In this document: positions 21,604 through 33,163 of the stretch, one piece after another
Layout: the number at the start of each line of letters is the position of its first letter
Numbering within the stretch: position 1 is the first letter of the stretch
NCBI GenBank assembly: GCA_958299035.1
Contig: CATQJL010000223.1
Coordinates: 1,482,359 to 1,546,358, forward strand
Reading direction: 5' to 3'
DNA: 64,000 bases
DNA from: Cylicocyclus nassatus
Lineage: Eukaryota; Nematoda; Chromadorea; Rhabditida; Strongylidae
Program-made: the position numbers and the translations under genes
Notes under the pieces: generated by a model
Told to the model about the DNA's origin: nothing
Database searches by the model: none
What the model saw: the letters and a program-made list of their open reading frames with translations, nothing else

Positions 21604-23094
21604 TTAGACCCGTATGCACGTATATCCTCGCTGGGGAAGGGAGGGGATCTGAGAGGAGATGCGTCATATCCTGCTACTCTAGGGGCCGCATGCACGAACA
21701 AGAGAGCTGGGGAGGGGATCGCAGCTTAAAAGAAAGCTTCATATCCTGAAGCTCCGAACTTCTGAATTTCACGCTGTCTACCTGTCCGTAAGTATTCCTA
21801 CCATCCTTCACTATGAACATACTGAACAGGAGCGAGAAGCTGAACAAGCGGATTTTTAGAGCTTTTTGTACGATCCCCTAGTGATCCCCGGGGAACGACC
21901 GCCACTTCTTTAAAGTCGTTTTTCTTTCTTCAAAGGTAATGAAAACATTCCAAAGTTGTACTGCTTATCTAACCCAACAGTGCTAATCATATTTCTGGTA
22001 AGAACAATCGATGTTTTGAAGTCATGAAATTTTCGATGATCCACAGGTCGAAATTTGAGGTTTACCGAAAAATTCGACTTTTCAAAAACTCATTTGTTCT
22101 CATCAGCAACATGCTGAGCACTGTTGTATTAGATGTTCAGTACAACTTTGGATGGTTTTCGTTAACTTCGCAGAAAGAAAAATGACTTTAAAGAAGAACC
22201 GGTCGTCCCCCGGGGATCACCAGGGGATCGTACAAAAAAGCTGGAAAAAAGCGGCTTGTACAGCTTCTTGCTCCTGTTCAATATGTTCATAGTAAAGGGT
22301 GGTAGGAATACTTACGGACAGGTAGACAGCGTGAAATCCAGAAATTCGGAGCTTCAGGATATGAAGCTTTCTTCTGAAGCTGCGATCCCCTCCCCAGCTC
22401 TCCTGTTCGTGCATGCGGCCCTAGGTATCTTTCTTCTTCCTTTTTTATCTTGCTTATTAAGGCTCTCATACCCTAATACATGCACATAATTGATGCTAGG
22501 TTACTGGCATAACTGTTTAGATTTCCATCATTTTGTGTGATCCCTGGGGATCCCCAGGGGATCTCCAGGGGTTCACCTCTCAATTTCAATGCCAATTATT
22601 TTTCTGGAAACTCAATGAAACGGTGTAAAATTGTACTGCCTATATACGACGGCACTGCTAAAGATGTTTATAGTAGAAATAAGTGAAATCTCAGGATATC
22701 GAAATTCTCGGTAATCTCTAGCTCACGAGCTTGGGATCATCGAAAAATTCACAATCTTCAGATTCCATTTCTTCTGTCAAAAACATGCTTAGCGGTGCCG
22801 TAGTACAACCTCAGTATAATTTCACAGTGTTTTCATTGAGTTTTCAGAAAGATAAATGGCACTGAAAGTGAGAGGTGATCCCCTGGGGATCTCCTGGAGA
22901 TCCCCAGGGGATTACACAAAACAATGAAAATCTAATCAATTATGCCAGTAAAACCTGGCATCAATTATGCGCAGGTATTAGGGCATGAGAACTTTCATAA
23001 GCAAGATAGATAATGAAGAAGAAAGGTGGCTAGAGAAGCGAGCTATGACGCATCCCCTCCCCAGCGGGGATGTACGTGCATACGGGCCTTATGG
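21604..23094. mobile_element. Large GGATCCCC fold-back, split by a nested fold-back
   Basis: Outer blocks 'cccgtatgcacgtatatcctcg' (21609) and 'ggggatgtacgtgcatacggg' (near 23070) are inverted. Matching arms run inward to clusters of 'ggggatccccaggggatct' at 22544 and 22877. Positions 21682-22421 inside the left arm are a second, independent fold-back. The uninterrupted equivalent of that junction is preserved at about 23527, so the nested insertion is directly shown. Confidence 0.75.
21682..22421. mobile_element. Large fold-back element, copy 2 (nested)
   Basis: Ends AGGGGCCGCATGCAC and GTGCATGCGGCCCT, as in 11264-12002, and the interior is closely similar over its length. The flanks 'gctactct' and 'taggtatctttcttcttcc' match the continuous sequence at 23527-23555, giving an empty site. 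Confidence 0.85.
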
Positions 23095-23504
23095 GGCATA
23101 AAGCGCTGAGTCCAAATTTGCTTTCGGTATCTGCAAAGCGCCTTCTAAGAGGGGAGTTATGGAAATTTTCGAGGCAAAAATTTTAGGGTTTACCAAAGTG
23201 AAAACAGGTGTTGAGGTCATTCCGACGCAAAGAAGTAGCGACTATCACAATTATTAGGCTGAAGGTATTAACTGCACAAGGCGCCCCGACAGTAGTAATG
23301 GCCCCATTCGAGCTCACAGGCTGCAGTTCTAAATAATTTTATTGTAGCCGCATTCAGATTTTTGCTTCAAAAGGTTCTCATAACTCCACCCCCCATTAGC
23401 GCTTTGCAGATAACGAAAGCAAATTTGAAATCACCGTTCCATGCTTTACAAGATAGTATACAATTTATATGGGGAAGCCACTTCGACCAAGTATCCTTCC
23501 CTTG

Positions 23505-24125
23505 TGAGAGGGGACGCATCATATCGCGCTACTCTAGACATCTTTCTTCTTCTTTCTCTATCTGGCTCATGAAGGTTCTCATACTCTGGCACCTGCGCAT
23601 AATAAATGCTAGGTTACTGCCATACAAGATTAAATTTTCACTATCTTGTATGTTCCTCTGGCGATCCCCAGAGATCACCTTTCATTTTCAAAGTCATTTA
23701 TCTCCCTGAAAACTCAATGAAACACCCCTGTAAAGTACTGAGGGTATACTACTGCACGTTTTTCCAATACTCCTTAACTCGCGAGCAGTGGTTATCGAAG
23801 GTCTCATAAACTAAATTTTGCTTATTTCTACTATAAACATTAGCAGTGCCATATTATATCCTCCACAATTTTACTATGTTTTCACTGTGTTCATAGGAAG
23901 ATAAATAACCTTAACTATGAGAGTGATTCCTGGAGATCACACAAAACATTGAAAATCTAATCTTGTATGACGATACCCTGTCAACTGTTATGCACAGGTA
24001 CTAGGGTTTGAGAACCTTCAAAACCCAGTCAGAAAAAAAAGAATGATACTTACGGTAGTAAGATATGACGCGTCCCCTCTCAGATCCGCTTCCCTTCCCG
24101 CGGAGATATACGTGGATACGGGCCT
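23505..24125. mobile_element. GGATCCCC fold-back, second copy
   Basis: Left arm begins 'gagaggggacgcatcatatcgcgctactctag', and the right end reads 'gatatgacgcgtcccctctcagatcc...gatacgggcc'. Inner blocks (tggcgatccccagagatcacc; gattcctggagatcac) follow the layout of 21604-23094 with more divergence and no nested insertion. Confidence 0.65.
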
Positions 24126-24295
24126 AAGCAGTTTATCCTAAAGCTCCAAATCCCTTGATTTCTTTTTCTACAACATGCGTTGCCTTAAGAATTTTGAAGG
24201 AAAATAGGCACCGGTCAGAAAAGCTTGGCAGGGTTTTTGGGGATCTTACGTTTTAGAAGTATAAAGTTGCGAAGTTGGGAAGCTATGGCACTTAA

Positions 24296-24749
24296 AGGCA
24301 GTGGCTCGGCAGAGTGAGACCCGTGGCAAAACAAAGTCAGGGTAGGAGCCCCATAATAGAACTTATGGGCTCAAGTTCGATCTTTCTCTGTAACTTCTGA
24401 CTCTCGAAATTTCACCGCGAAAGCAGCGCTCATCTCCCCTCTTCTCCGACTCCGCCCACCTAACTTCAAACATAGAGAGTTGTCGCAAAGCCCGCCATGG
24501 CGAAAACGCAGAGTCGTTACGGGACCTTTACGCTTATGGCGTAGCGGAATGGGCGCTCTGACGATGGAAGGGAAATCGCAACGTGGGCGGGGTCGGAGAT
24601 GAGGGGAGATGGAAGTGCTGCTCGCGTTGAATTTTCGGGGGTTAAAAATGACAGAGAAACATCGAACTTTGACCCATAGTTCCATTATTGAGGCTCCATC
24701 CTCTGTGACCTTGTTTTGCCATGGGTCTCACTCTGCCGAGCCACTGCCT
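24296..24749. mobile_element. TTAA MITE, member 5 (GGCTC subtype)
   Basis: Perfect TTAA at both flanks (24292-24295, 24750-24753). Ends AGGCAGTGGCTCGGCAGAGT and reverse complement. Near-perfect arms include 'gagacccgtggcaaaacaa' against 'ttgttttgccatgggtctc'. The 104-codon minus frame inside is a product of the palindrome. Confidence 0.92.
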
Positions 24750-25332
24750 TTAAGCCACATCAACTTTGAAAGAGTAAGGAGTTGATACCGCAGAACTCAA
24801 GCAAGGAGAGAAGTTGCGTAATCTCTGACCATAAAGGAGCATGATGCGCTTTGGCATAGGAAGGCAGAAGTCGAGAAAAGCGAGAAAGTGTTGTAATGTG
24901 GGATGAGGTTTGAAACATTGGAGAACACGCTGTGGGTATCAAAGTTGGTAGAACCTTGGAAGAGAGTCTGACGGGGAGTGCTTTATGATGTAGAAAGGAA
25001 GAGGGAAACATGGTGGTAGCTCTTAGCATTCAAGTATGGATACTCCCTCACTACTACCCACTCAAGGGTGTATCATGGAACGCAGGACTTTCTTTAAAGA
25101 GCATTCGAGGACAAAAACTTGGGCGGGAGATGGTCGAAAGGGGCATTGGTCGCCTGTTACAGGAACCTGTGGCTACAATCAACAATGAACTTAGTGGGCT
25201 AGCTACTTAGTGGGTAGGCTAATCTAGAGTTGTTTCTGATTAAGGCCACAAGAAAGAGTCAAATCGGCTTTGTTTTCGCGGATTTTAGCTACATGATCTT
25301 CTGTTGATCTTTCTGACATATATAGTACCTAA

Positions 25333-25710
25333 AGGCAGCGTCCAGGCAAATCTGTACCTATGGGGATTTCGCGTAGACAGTAATTCTGGGATCCTAACAA
25401 AACACTGCACAAGCCACAGCGTGAATGACTCAGTCACGGCTAAGTTATTCTCCTCCAACCTGAGCTTCAGGATCGTATCAATGGACGACTTGCATCGCGC
25501 GAGGATACGCGAAACTGGTGGGTCGCTATGAAACCGTGCGAACATGAGGCAAGTCGTCCGTTATTGCGATCATAGGGGTGCAGTTTGGAGGCGAATATCC
25601 CAGCCGTGAGTACACCATCTGAGCTGCCGCTTGAGCAGTGTCTTAGCTAGGATCCCAAAATTACTTTCTGTTTTGAATCCCATATGTTTCATTTTGCCTA
25701 AACGCTGCCT
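25333..25710. mobile_element. TTAA MITE, member 6 (GTCC subtype)
   Basis: Ends AGGCAGCGTCCAGGC and 'gcctaaacgctgcct'. Flanks are CTAA and TTAT, each one substitution from TTAA. Arms include 'ctgggatcctaacaaaacactg' against 'cagtgtcttagctaggatccca'. An older copy. Confidence 0.75.
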
Positions 25711-26098
25711 TTATTTGGAAAATTTACTTCTATGCAAATCCAGTCTGGCAATAGTGCAATCTGATAGGAAATTTGAGAGGAAGACTTTGGGATTTTGACT
25801 CGGTAGTGAGGTGTCATTGCTTCCCGACGATGAATGCCTAAGCATTGCGGATTTGTTAAATCGTTGATCACACCTCAACCGTGGGACCACCCTAACGCTT
25901 CGAGTTGATGATAGTATAGAGAGGGAGGGGAAGGGGGGGGGGGGGGAGAGGAGGTACTATGGGGAACTGAAGCAGGTACTGAGGCTAACTTGGTGGAGGG
26001 GATTGTGTGCACTTCGACTAGAAAATTTATGGGAGAAGAATATCAGGGCCTCAAAAGGTCGTGTGGAGAGAGAAATAAGCACTCTCGATTTAGCTTAA

Positions 26099-26550
26099 AG
26101 GCAGCGTCCGGGCAAAAAGTCGATTTTGAGATTTCGTGCTTACCCGGGCCTATTCGCTACGCTGAATCCGAAAATCACCACTGGAGAGCGCGAAAACGGC
26201 GAAAAAGGGCTCTAACGCAGGAGGAAAATCGGCAGGGGGCGGGGCTGTCGCCAAGGTGGGTTCACGCTCCCAGCTTCTGGAGCGATCTTCTCGGTTCCGA
26301 TCTCAAGTCACGCGTTTGCACTTGGCCGGTAGCGATGTTAGGGCCACTAAAGGAACCAAGAAGATCGCTCCGGAAGCTGGGAGCGGAATCCACCCTGGCG
26401 ACAGCCCCGCCCTCTGCCGATTTTCCTCCTGCGTTAGAGCCCTTTTTCGCCGTTTTCGCGCTCTTTAGTGGTGATTTTCGGATTCAGCGTAGCGAATAGG
26501 CCCGGGTAAGCACAAAATTTCAAAATCGACTTTTTGCCCGGACGCTGCCT
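26099..26550. mobile_element. TTAA MITE, member 7 (GTCC subtype)
   Basis: TTAA at both flanks (26095-26098, 26551-26554). Ends AGGCAGCGTCCGGGCAAAAA and reverse complement. Arms are nearly identical over about 190 bp, suggesting relative youth. The 169-codon plus frame crossing it is a palindrome artefact. Confidence 0.93.
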
Positions 26551-27321
26551 TTAACGAAGGAAAGCGGCGGCTTCTACAGATTTCTAGAACTTTAATACCC
26601 CACCACAAGAATTTCAAAGAGAGGATTGATTTCAAAACGGTGGGCCGGACTGCGCGGCGTACGCTGCATACGTCGCGTACGCCACGGTGCGAAGTCTGGT
26701 TCAACCCAACGTGTGCATAGACACTGATAGCACCTTTGCACATAAGAGGAGCACATCGCTGAACTTGCAATCATATGATCTACCACACTCCCCGGCATGC
26801 AACACACAAGGTCGCGGGGGTCACTAGTTACATTATATTATTACATTATTATGGGGCGCCAAAAATTATCCGCACACTTTTTTCCAAAGGAAATAGAAGG
26901 GCTGGTGAATTTTGGAATAATTATATCGTTCTATATTTTTCTCAGCATAACCCTAAAATTTGAAGCTTTTTTGCTAAGCAAGTGTGATTTTCGTAATCGG
27001 CAGGTCAGACTCTACGAGCGAGTTTTCCGAGACTCATAACTTGACAATGTGGGGCAGAGGACGGCCACGATTTAATGACACGGAGGTTACGACCATGGAC
27101 AATTCAGCATGAATAAACGCCAAACAACCGGCAAAAATGAATGATTCATGTATCAAGTTGCTTAAAAGCGTGCTTTGCGACCTAAGGGGGAGTACCAGTT
27201 GAGATTTCCAGGGGCTACGGAAAGGGTAAAGAAATACAAAACCGGTTTTGTGCTAGTACGATAATATGTAGCGAGGATATTTGAGCAAATCGTGTAAAGT
27301 ATGTAAGCAAAAGTTTGATTA
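26551..27321. other. No supported gene
   Basis: A CG-rich patch (26640-26700, 'gcggcgtacgctgcatacg') and AT-rich flank. Overlapping frames of 62-80 codons at 26775-27039 have no motif. Confidence 0.4.
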
Positions 27322-28142
27322 CGGTGCCTTCATACCGCTCCGCCAGCCGCCGCTAGCAGCCCGTAGCAGCCGCCGGCAGCCCATTTCCGCCACTGGCCGC
27401 TTTTGTCATAGAAGCGCAAAATCATCATCTCACTGCTTTGAGTGCCACCGCCTAAGCCTTTTATCTTCCACGTTTTTTCTTTCCTTTTGCCGCCGTATGC
27501 AACTCCATCTCACATATCATACTTGTGTCCATTGTTGTAAAAATCTTGTTGCCGTAGATTGGAATTCGATTGGTGCTCAATCTGCCTCTCGCACTTGAAC
27601 CAAAGTTCGCCAAAGTTTCTTTGTAATGTGATTTTCTGACTTTGGATGCGTCCAGTCTCTGCAGGTGTACTAAAGGCTACTGCATGAAGAAGGCGCAGTG
27701 GCAGTATTAGTTAAGCGGGCGCGAACGCAGCGCGCGCATATCCTCATCGTTGCAAATCCTCGCCTCATGCGCTCTACGACTAATAAAGCCGCGTTGCGCC
27801 CAAGGATATTGCGCCTTCGTATTGCAGCCTATATGTGTTTATTTTTTGAGTGCGGCTCTGCTCCAATCTTTTCCTTGGGTGCTTATCTTGAATATTTCAG
27901 TAATGTGTGAGAGTCGAACTGCACATTAGCGGCAGTAGGAAGAAAAAAGCGTGCAAATAGAAAGCGTGCTTAAAGTAGTATAAATTTGATGATTTTGCGC
28001 TTCTATGACAAGAGCGGCCAGCGGCTGCTGCGGGCTGCTGGGAGCTCCTGCGGGCGGCTATGGGCTGCTGGCGGCTGCTACGGCCTGCTAGCGGCTGCTA
28101 CGGGCTGCTAGCGGCGGCTGCCGGCGCGGCATGAAGGCACCG
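27322..28142. repeat. Fold-back with a GC-rich GCNGCT minisatellite
   Basis: 'cggtgccttcat' at 27322 and 'atgaaggcaccg' ending at 28142 mark inverted ends. Next to each lies a run of GCAGCC/GGCTGC-type triplets, short on the left (27340-27400) and expanded on the right (28020-28125). 'tgtcatagaagcgcaaaatcat' pairs across the fold. The interior has no recognised gene. Confidence 0.75.
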
Positions 28143-28989
28143 CTCGCTCTGGGACAATAGTGATTTGGCGACAGGCTGGACACCGTAGTATGGACGCTGC
28201 TTACATTTCTTCTCTAGGTAGCTACATTTAGGCTATAGTCGTCCTCATCTTACTCGGTGGACGTTTTTGAATTTGGACTAGGACAGACAGTTTGCGGTAG
28301 AGCAAGGCATCATCTAACAAAGGAAGCGTGCTTAGTTAAAGTGGCCATTTCAGTAAAATCCCATACTATTCCAAAGAGCTTTGAACGTTAATTTTAGATA
28401 TCTTTATCTTTATCTCATATGATAAACGTGTGCCAAAGCCTGTGTGAGTAAAGGAAACATTGCTAGAGTAAGATAGACTAGCTCGTCACCTTTCAGCAGG
28501 AACAAACAGCGAATAAAGGGCTTCAGGAAGAGAAAATTCCTATTCGGTCAAGAGAGGTCAGGTGATTGGCATGGGGGAATGCTACTGCCACTTTTCCGGG
28601 CTGTCCAAAACGTCAGCGATTGGTTCCTGCCAGGTATCCACCAACCTGACACCACAGACGCTTGGAAACACCTATTCTGAGAAAGCCTTGCATGAAACCA
28701 GCTGTCTACAGTCCCAAGGAGCAGTATGGTCGCCCATCCGAGTGGATGACAAACCAGCCAAAGCGTGGTTAGTAAGCATGATAAACCGAAACACGACGCA
28801 CGATAAATCGAAAAACACATGAAGTCGTGAACCGACGTAGTAGCAAAGGGCTTCACGAAAACGGCCGTCGTAGAGCGAAGTGGGGAAAGCAAGGCCAGAA
28901 AGTCAGAAACACATGAATCGACAAGCGGGGATCAGCAAAAATAGACCAGAAGTAAGCAGACCTGTAATGAAAACAGACAGAAACAAGTC
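28143..28989. other. No supported gene
   Basis: Frames on both strands overlap at 28548-28892 and neither shows a known motif. This could include the 3' untranslated part of the LINE that follows on the minus strand, but nothing proves it. Confidence 0.35.
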
Positions 28990-29610
28990 AAAAAGGATTA
29001 TTCAGTAATTGGCAAATGTCAACTTTCCTCACTATCCTTTTGAACGCTTCACAGTTGTCAGCACTCAAAACTTTGCGAGGTATGCACCGTAACCATCTAG
29101 CTCCCCAACAAAAAGTATGCTCAACTTTTGGGTAATGCAATTTGGAACCACTGTTTTTAGCGTAGGCAGGCATAAAGATCCAGCAATCGCTGGGATTCAA
29201 CTTGACTTCACTTTTCAGAACCCTGAAGCAAAACAACAGGTCAAATTTAGCTCTTCTGCAAACAAGAGATTCAAGTCCCAGATTTTTCAAGCGGTCATGG
29301 TAACTCAGAGCGGTACAATTGGGAATACCTCTTTCCATCACAATTCTGATAAGAACTCTTTGAACTCTTTCAAGCTTTTTATGTTTAGCCTTACTCGGAC
29401 TCCAGAGTTGTGAGCAGTATTTAAGTTTAGGTAAAACAAAAGAGAGGGGTGGACATCTCGAAATATCCGGAAAACCGAGCCAAATGCCTTGGTAACAGTC
29501 TCATTTATTTGCTCAGTGAAATCCAGAGATGCATTGAAATAAACACCCAAATCATAGATGAAACCACTCTGTCTCAGGTCCACACCATTCAACTTGTATA
29601 GTCTGCCCCA
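28990..29610 (-). pseudogene. LINE reverse-transcriptase 3' fragment
   Basis: Two minus-strand frames read in series: 29338-29592 begins MNGVDLRQSGFIYDLGVYFN, and 28988-29341 contains RLKNLGLESLVCRRAKFDLL. The first matches the region after the catalytic core of non-LTR reverse transcriptases ('..DLGV.....L.F..HI....'), and the second the C-terminal 'R...LGL.SL..RR...DL' block. They are joined by a frameshift and lack the catalytic F/YxDD region, so this is a 5'-truncated, inactive copy. The clade (CR1/Jockey-like) is inferred loosely. Confidence 0.7.
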
Positions 29611-29865
29611 ATCCCAACCAGGCCAAAATTGGCATGGCGGAAGTCCGCGTCGCTAGGATTTCGCGGTCACGCCCACCGCCTGCTTCTCTGCTCTCTCTGC
29701 AATCCTTTTGCCCTCTCCGATAGCGCGCATAGGCAGCGCAGACCGTTGGAGGGCGTGCAGGATCCTCCTGAGCCTCGCACCTCAAAGGGATGCCGCCTTC
29801 CAGTTTTGCACGTGGGTGACCCGAGGCGCGAAATGACTTGTTCAAACTTGTTCAGACAAGTATAA

Positions 29866-30410
29866 CGCGCACGTGACACTGAGCAAGCTATAGAAGGCTA
29901 TGAATGGAATTCAAATCGAAGCATAGGTGAAAGACTTACTCTTTATAAGAAGCACTATAGGCTCACTAACGGAACAGAGGAAGAGCGATACGAGACAACC
30001 TCGAATACGTTGAGGGGCCGTGTAAAATGTGCACTTCAGATCATTCTATTTCTCAAGTTACTTTTTCTTATTGATGATTTGTTTGAATCGTAAGTCTCAA
30101 AACAACCCAGACCTACTGAGAGGTATAATTAAAAGCTCTTTGCTTGGTTATCTTAGAATAGCTTATGTAGAGGACAAACTATGCGACATCATCCACAGTT
30201 TGCGTCTTCTTAGGCTACTTCGAGAAGACGAAGCGTCAAGACTCGCTCTTACTATTGAAAATCATGGTGCGTAATCATACTTGCGCTTCATATGTCGTAC
30301 TTTGCGTGAAATCTACCTTCACATTGTTTAAACCAGACAAATATACTTGGGAGCAAACCTTACCTGCTCAAAACCTTCAGATAGTTTTATTTAGGCAAGG
30401 TCTACTTTAA
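29866..30410 (+). CDS. Spliced gene, C-terminal part, unknown protein
   Basis: Exon A is open from 29866 to 30089 and ends at a GTAAGT donor. Intron 1 (67 nt, 30090-30156) ends 'ttatcttag'. Exon B is 30157-30266. Intron 2 (70 nt, 30267-30336) runs gtgcgt to 'tttaaaccag'. Exon C ends at TAA 30408-30410. Phases match at both junctions, and the joined frame stays open for about 134 codons. The product has a polar start (RLTLYKKHYRLTNGTEEERY), a leucine-rich middle (ALQIILFLKLLFLIDDLFES) and a helix-like charged part (LRLLRLLREDEASRLALTIE). No ATG is in frame, so the 5' exon lies elsewhere and the true start of exon A is uncertain; 29894 is another possible acceptor. I do not recognise the family. 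Confidence 0.5.
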
Positions 30411-31335
30411 GCAATACCTTAACCTTTTACTAAGCAGACAAGCCAAAGGATTGAAGATCCGCGGATTACTTATCTGGGTGATGTGAATCCAAAGATTATG
30501 TAAGAATGACCACTTGAAATTTTAGGTGACTAGAAATTGTGTGTATTCAGTGCATAAAGCTCCCCAAGCTTCTAGCTCTTATATCTTGCTTCGATTCAGC
30601 AACATAGATATCTTCATGTTTTAGTAAACTATGCAAGTCTGTTATGGATTGATATAGGACGTTTAGTTCTTCTCAGTTTCCGCATAGCGATTACGGAACT
30701 CTGTAATTGTTGGTATTACATGTCCGTACGTGTTAACCGTAAGCTCCCTCAATGAGTGGTCGCCTACGTGCATTTAGGAAAGGCGGCAAGCCTTGGGAGG
30801 ATGATGACACGCCGCCGCAGACCGTTAGTGCTGCGAGCGCGCAAATTTACGCCGACGGTTCGGCCTGATCTCAATTGGAGCAGACTATACGTCTGCTTTT
30901 GGCCACCGCCTAGGTGCATAGAAGAGGTTTTTTCAAAGTTGATCGGTAAGCACCAAGCAGAGGCCAATATGGTTTTATCATCTGCCAAATGCCCCTGAAT
31001 GCCGAGTTATGAGTGTTTTTGGGAGTAAAAAATAAATGCAGAATCTAAAAAGCAGTGGTTACGATCTTTTCTACGCTCAAATAAAGTATGCCGCTTATGA
31101 AGGTATTAGAAGAAGGTATGAAGTGCTCTGATAATTATCACCTGACCATTTAAGCAATTCTGGACGATGTTGCCTCAGTTGCGCATTCAATTTCTTGACA
31201 TAAAACGCTCATAACTCGGCTTCCAAAGGATTGACAGATAAGGAAGGCGGATTTAGAGTCATCGATGCTCTACAAAGTTTTTTTAGATGACATGTGAAAA
31301 GGCCACTTCGACTAAACACGCTTTCCTTGTAGTTA
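30411..31335. other. No supported gene
   Basis: Contains a GC-rich block at 30825-30910 whose wording ('gcgcgcaaatttacgcc', 'aattggagcagac') resembles 17045-17120 in inverted orientation. At 31220-31320 the text 'acagataaggaaggcggattta...ggccacttcgacta' is a dispersed repeat also seen near 15115-15200, 23405-23490 and 53440-53550. Confidence 0.5.
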
Positions 31336-31544
31336 CCCTAATTTCACGCGTATAAGGCGCACTTTTTAGATTTTTCAAGCCAGCCGCTCAGCCGCTTCAC
31401 TGTATTCCGAAAAGGGATCTTTATAACGCACGTCTCTTAAGTAATATACAGCACGTTGTAGGTCTCTTGAAAGCCCCTTGGCATGTCCGGGCTGGTCGAT
31501 TTTGGGAAAAAAATCCCCCGCGTCTTATACGCGTGAAATCAGGG
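31336..31544. mobile_element. Pogo-type MITE, copy 1
   Basis: Ends CCCTAATTTCACGCGTATAA and the reverse complement at 31544; left flank TA (31334-31335), right flank CA, a mutated TA. The pattern CCCTAnTTTC..G.GTATAAG.CGCAC recurs at 53653-53852 and, in related form, at the ends of the larger element 44980-46941. No coding sequence. Confidence 0.8.
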
Positions 31545-32417
31545 CAAATTGAGCTGAGAACTGAGGATGCTATGCCTTGCCGCGCTAGGCCTGCTCAGGC
31601 TCAAATCGTTCACCAGGGGCGGTATTTATCAATCTGTACGTACTGTGACCTTACAAGAAAGGGGTGCTACAGGTTGCAGGCTGTTTCTTAGTGGGTGCAG
31701 GAAACGGCTGAAATCACGGAATGGGCGTTCTCGCCTGGCGAGCATCCTTTATAATGGCAAAACAGCACCTAAACAGCGAGAGGGAGATTAAAGGCAATGT
31801 CCGAGCAAAAAATCGATTTTGAGATTTTGTGCTTACATCCGCCTATTCGCTATTCCGAATCCGAAAATCCGCACTAGAGAGCGCGAAAACGGGAAAATGG
31901 GCTTTAACGCAGGAGGGCATTAGCAGATGGACGGTGCCTTTTACTCCGTGAAGTCATTCCCCCAGCTTCAGGAGCAATCTTCTCGCTTCGGCTAACCACC
32001 GCAATCGACACCGGCCAAGTGCAAACGCGTGACTTGAAATCGTAAGCGAGAAGATCGCCCCTGTGGCTTCAAGAGTGACTAAACAGAGCGGAAAGCCCGC
32101 CCATCTGCTAATTTCCTCCCTGCGTTAGGGCCCTTTTCGCCTTTTCGCCGCTTTTCAGTATTGCTTTCGGATTCAGCATAGCGAATAGGCCCAGGCATAG
32201 TTGCGTTAGGGGGAGTGATGGATCTTACCCCCTTCACTTTGAGGCCAAACTCCCAATGACCCCTTTCACCTGGGCTGAGATTGGTATTGTACTCTGAGAA
32301 TATGATAAAAATCGTTATTAAAAGGTTTCGCAGGCAAGTACCGCAAGCAACGAGTACACTCATAAATTTACAAAAGAAACGGTATTTATGTTTGTTAATA
32401 TTATTTATTTATCCTCG

Positions 32418-32672
32418 TAGCGTTTATTTGGATTGCAGAAAGCGAGGACACAAAATTAGTCAATTTTTGAAGCACATAAAATCCCTCATATCTCGCGGCA
32501 CAGAAGACCTAGAAAAAAGTTGACGGTCTACGTCGATTCTCCATGATCCCAGCTTTCGAATGGTATACAGCATGTTAGGGCTTCTTTGTTTCCCGGCTCT
32601 AAAAATCATTTGCTCCGGTGACCCATAAAAGCCAATACATTGGCGGAGCTGGGTGGAGCAAGCTAATAGTAA
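32418..32672. repeat. Direct repeat inside the hAT element, copy 1
   Basis: 'aagcacataaaatccctcat...gaagacctagaaaaaagttg...ctttcgaatg' through 'gtggagcaagctaatagtaaa' recurs from 32938. The second copy is interrupted at 33163 by the mariner fold-back and resumes at about 34163 with 'gaggtggagcaagttaatag'. Copy 1 therefore acts as the empty site for that insertion. Confidence 0.8.
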
Positions 32673-33163
32673 ATATCTCCACCCCATTTTTGAAAACTGG
32701 TTAGTTTTTTCGCCCAGCAACCTATATGCCATTCGAAAGCTCAGGAAAAGAGGATTCGACCTAGACCGTCGACTTCTTTCTAGCCCCCCTCTACCGAGAG
32801 ATACACAGCATTTTATCTGAAAACATGGTCATTTTCTACAGCAGATTTCTGCCAAATGAAGACCTAATCACTGCTGATTATCTATCTGTGTTAAAGAGCA
32901 AGTCTTCATTAACAAACGTAGACCGTCGACTTTTTCGTAGCGTTCATTTGGAGAGCAGAAAGCGAGGACTCAAAATCAGTCAATTTTGAAGCACATAAAA
33001 TCCCTCATATCTCGCGACACAGAAGACCTAGAAAAAAGTTGGCGGTCTACGTCGATTCTCCATGATCCCAGCTTTCGAATGTATACAGCATGTTAGGGCT
33101 TCTTTGTTTCCCGGCTCTAAAAATCATTTGCTCCGGTGACCCATAAAAGCCAAAACATTGTAT

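Noticed and set aside
25990..26499. 169-codon plus-strand frame
   Set aside because: Lies inside a TTAA MITE and its flank; the palindrome generates mirrored open frames on both strands.
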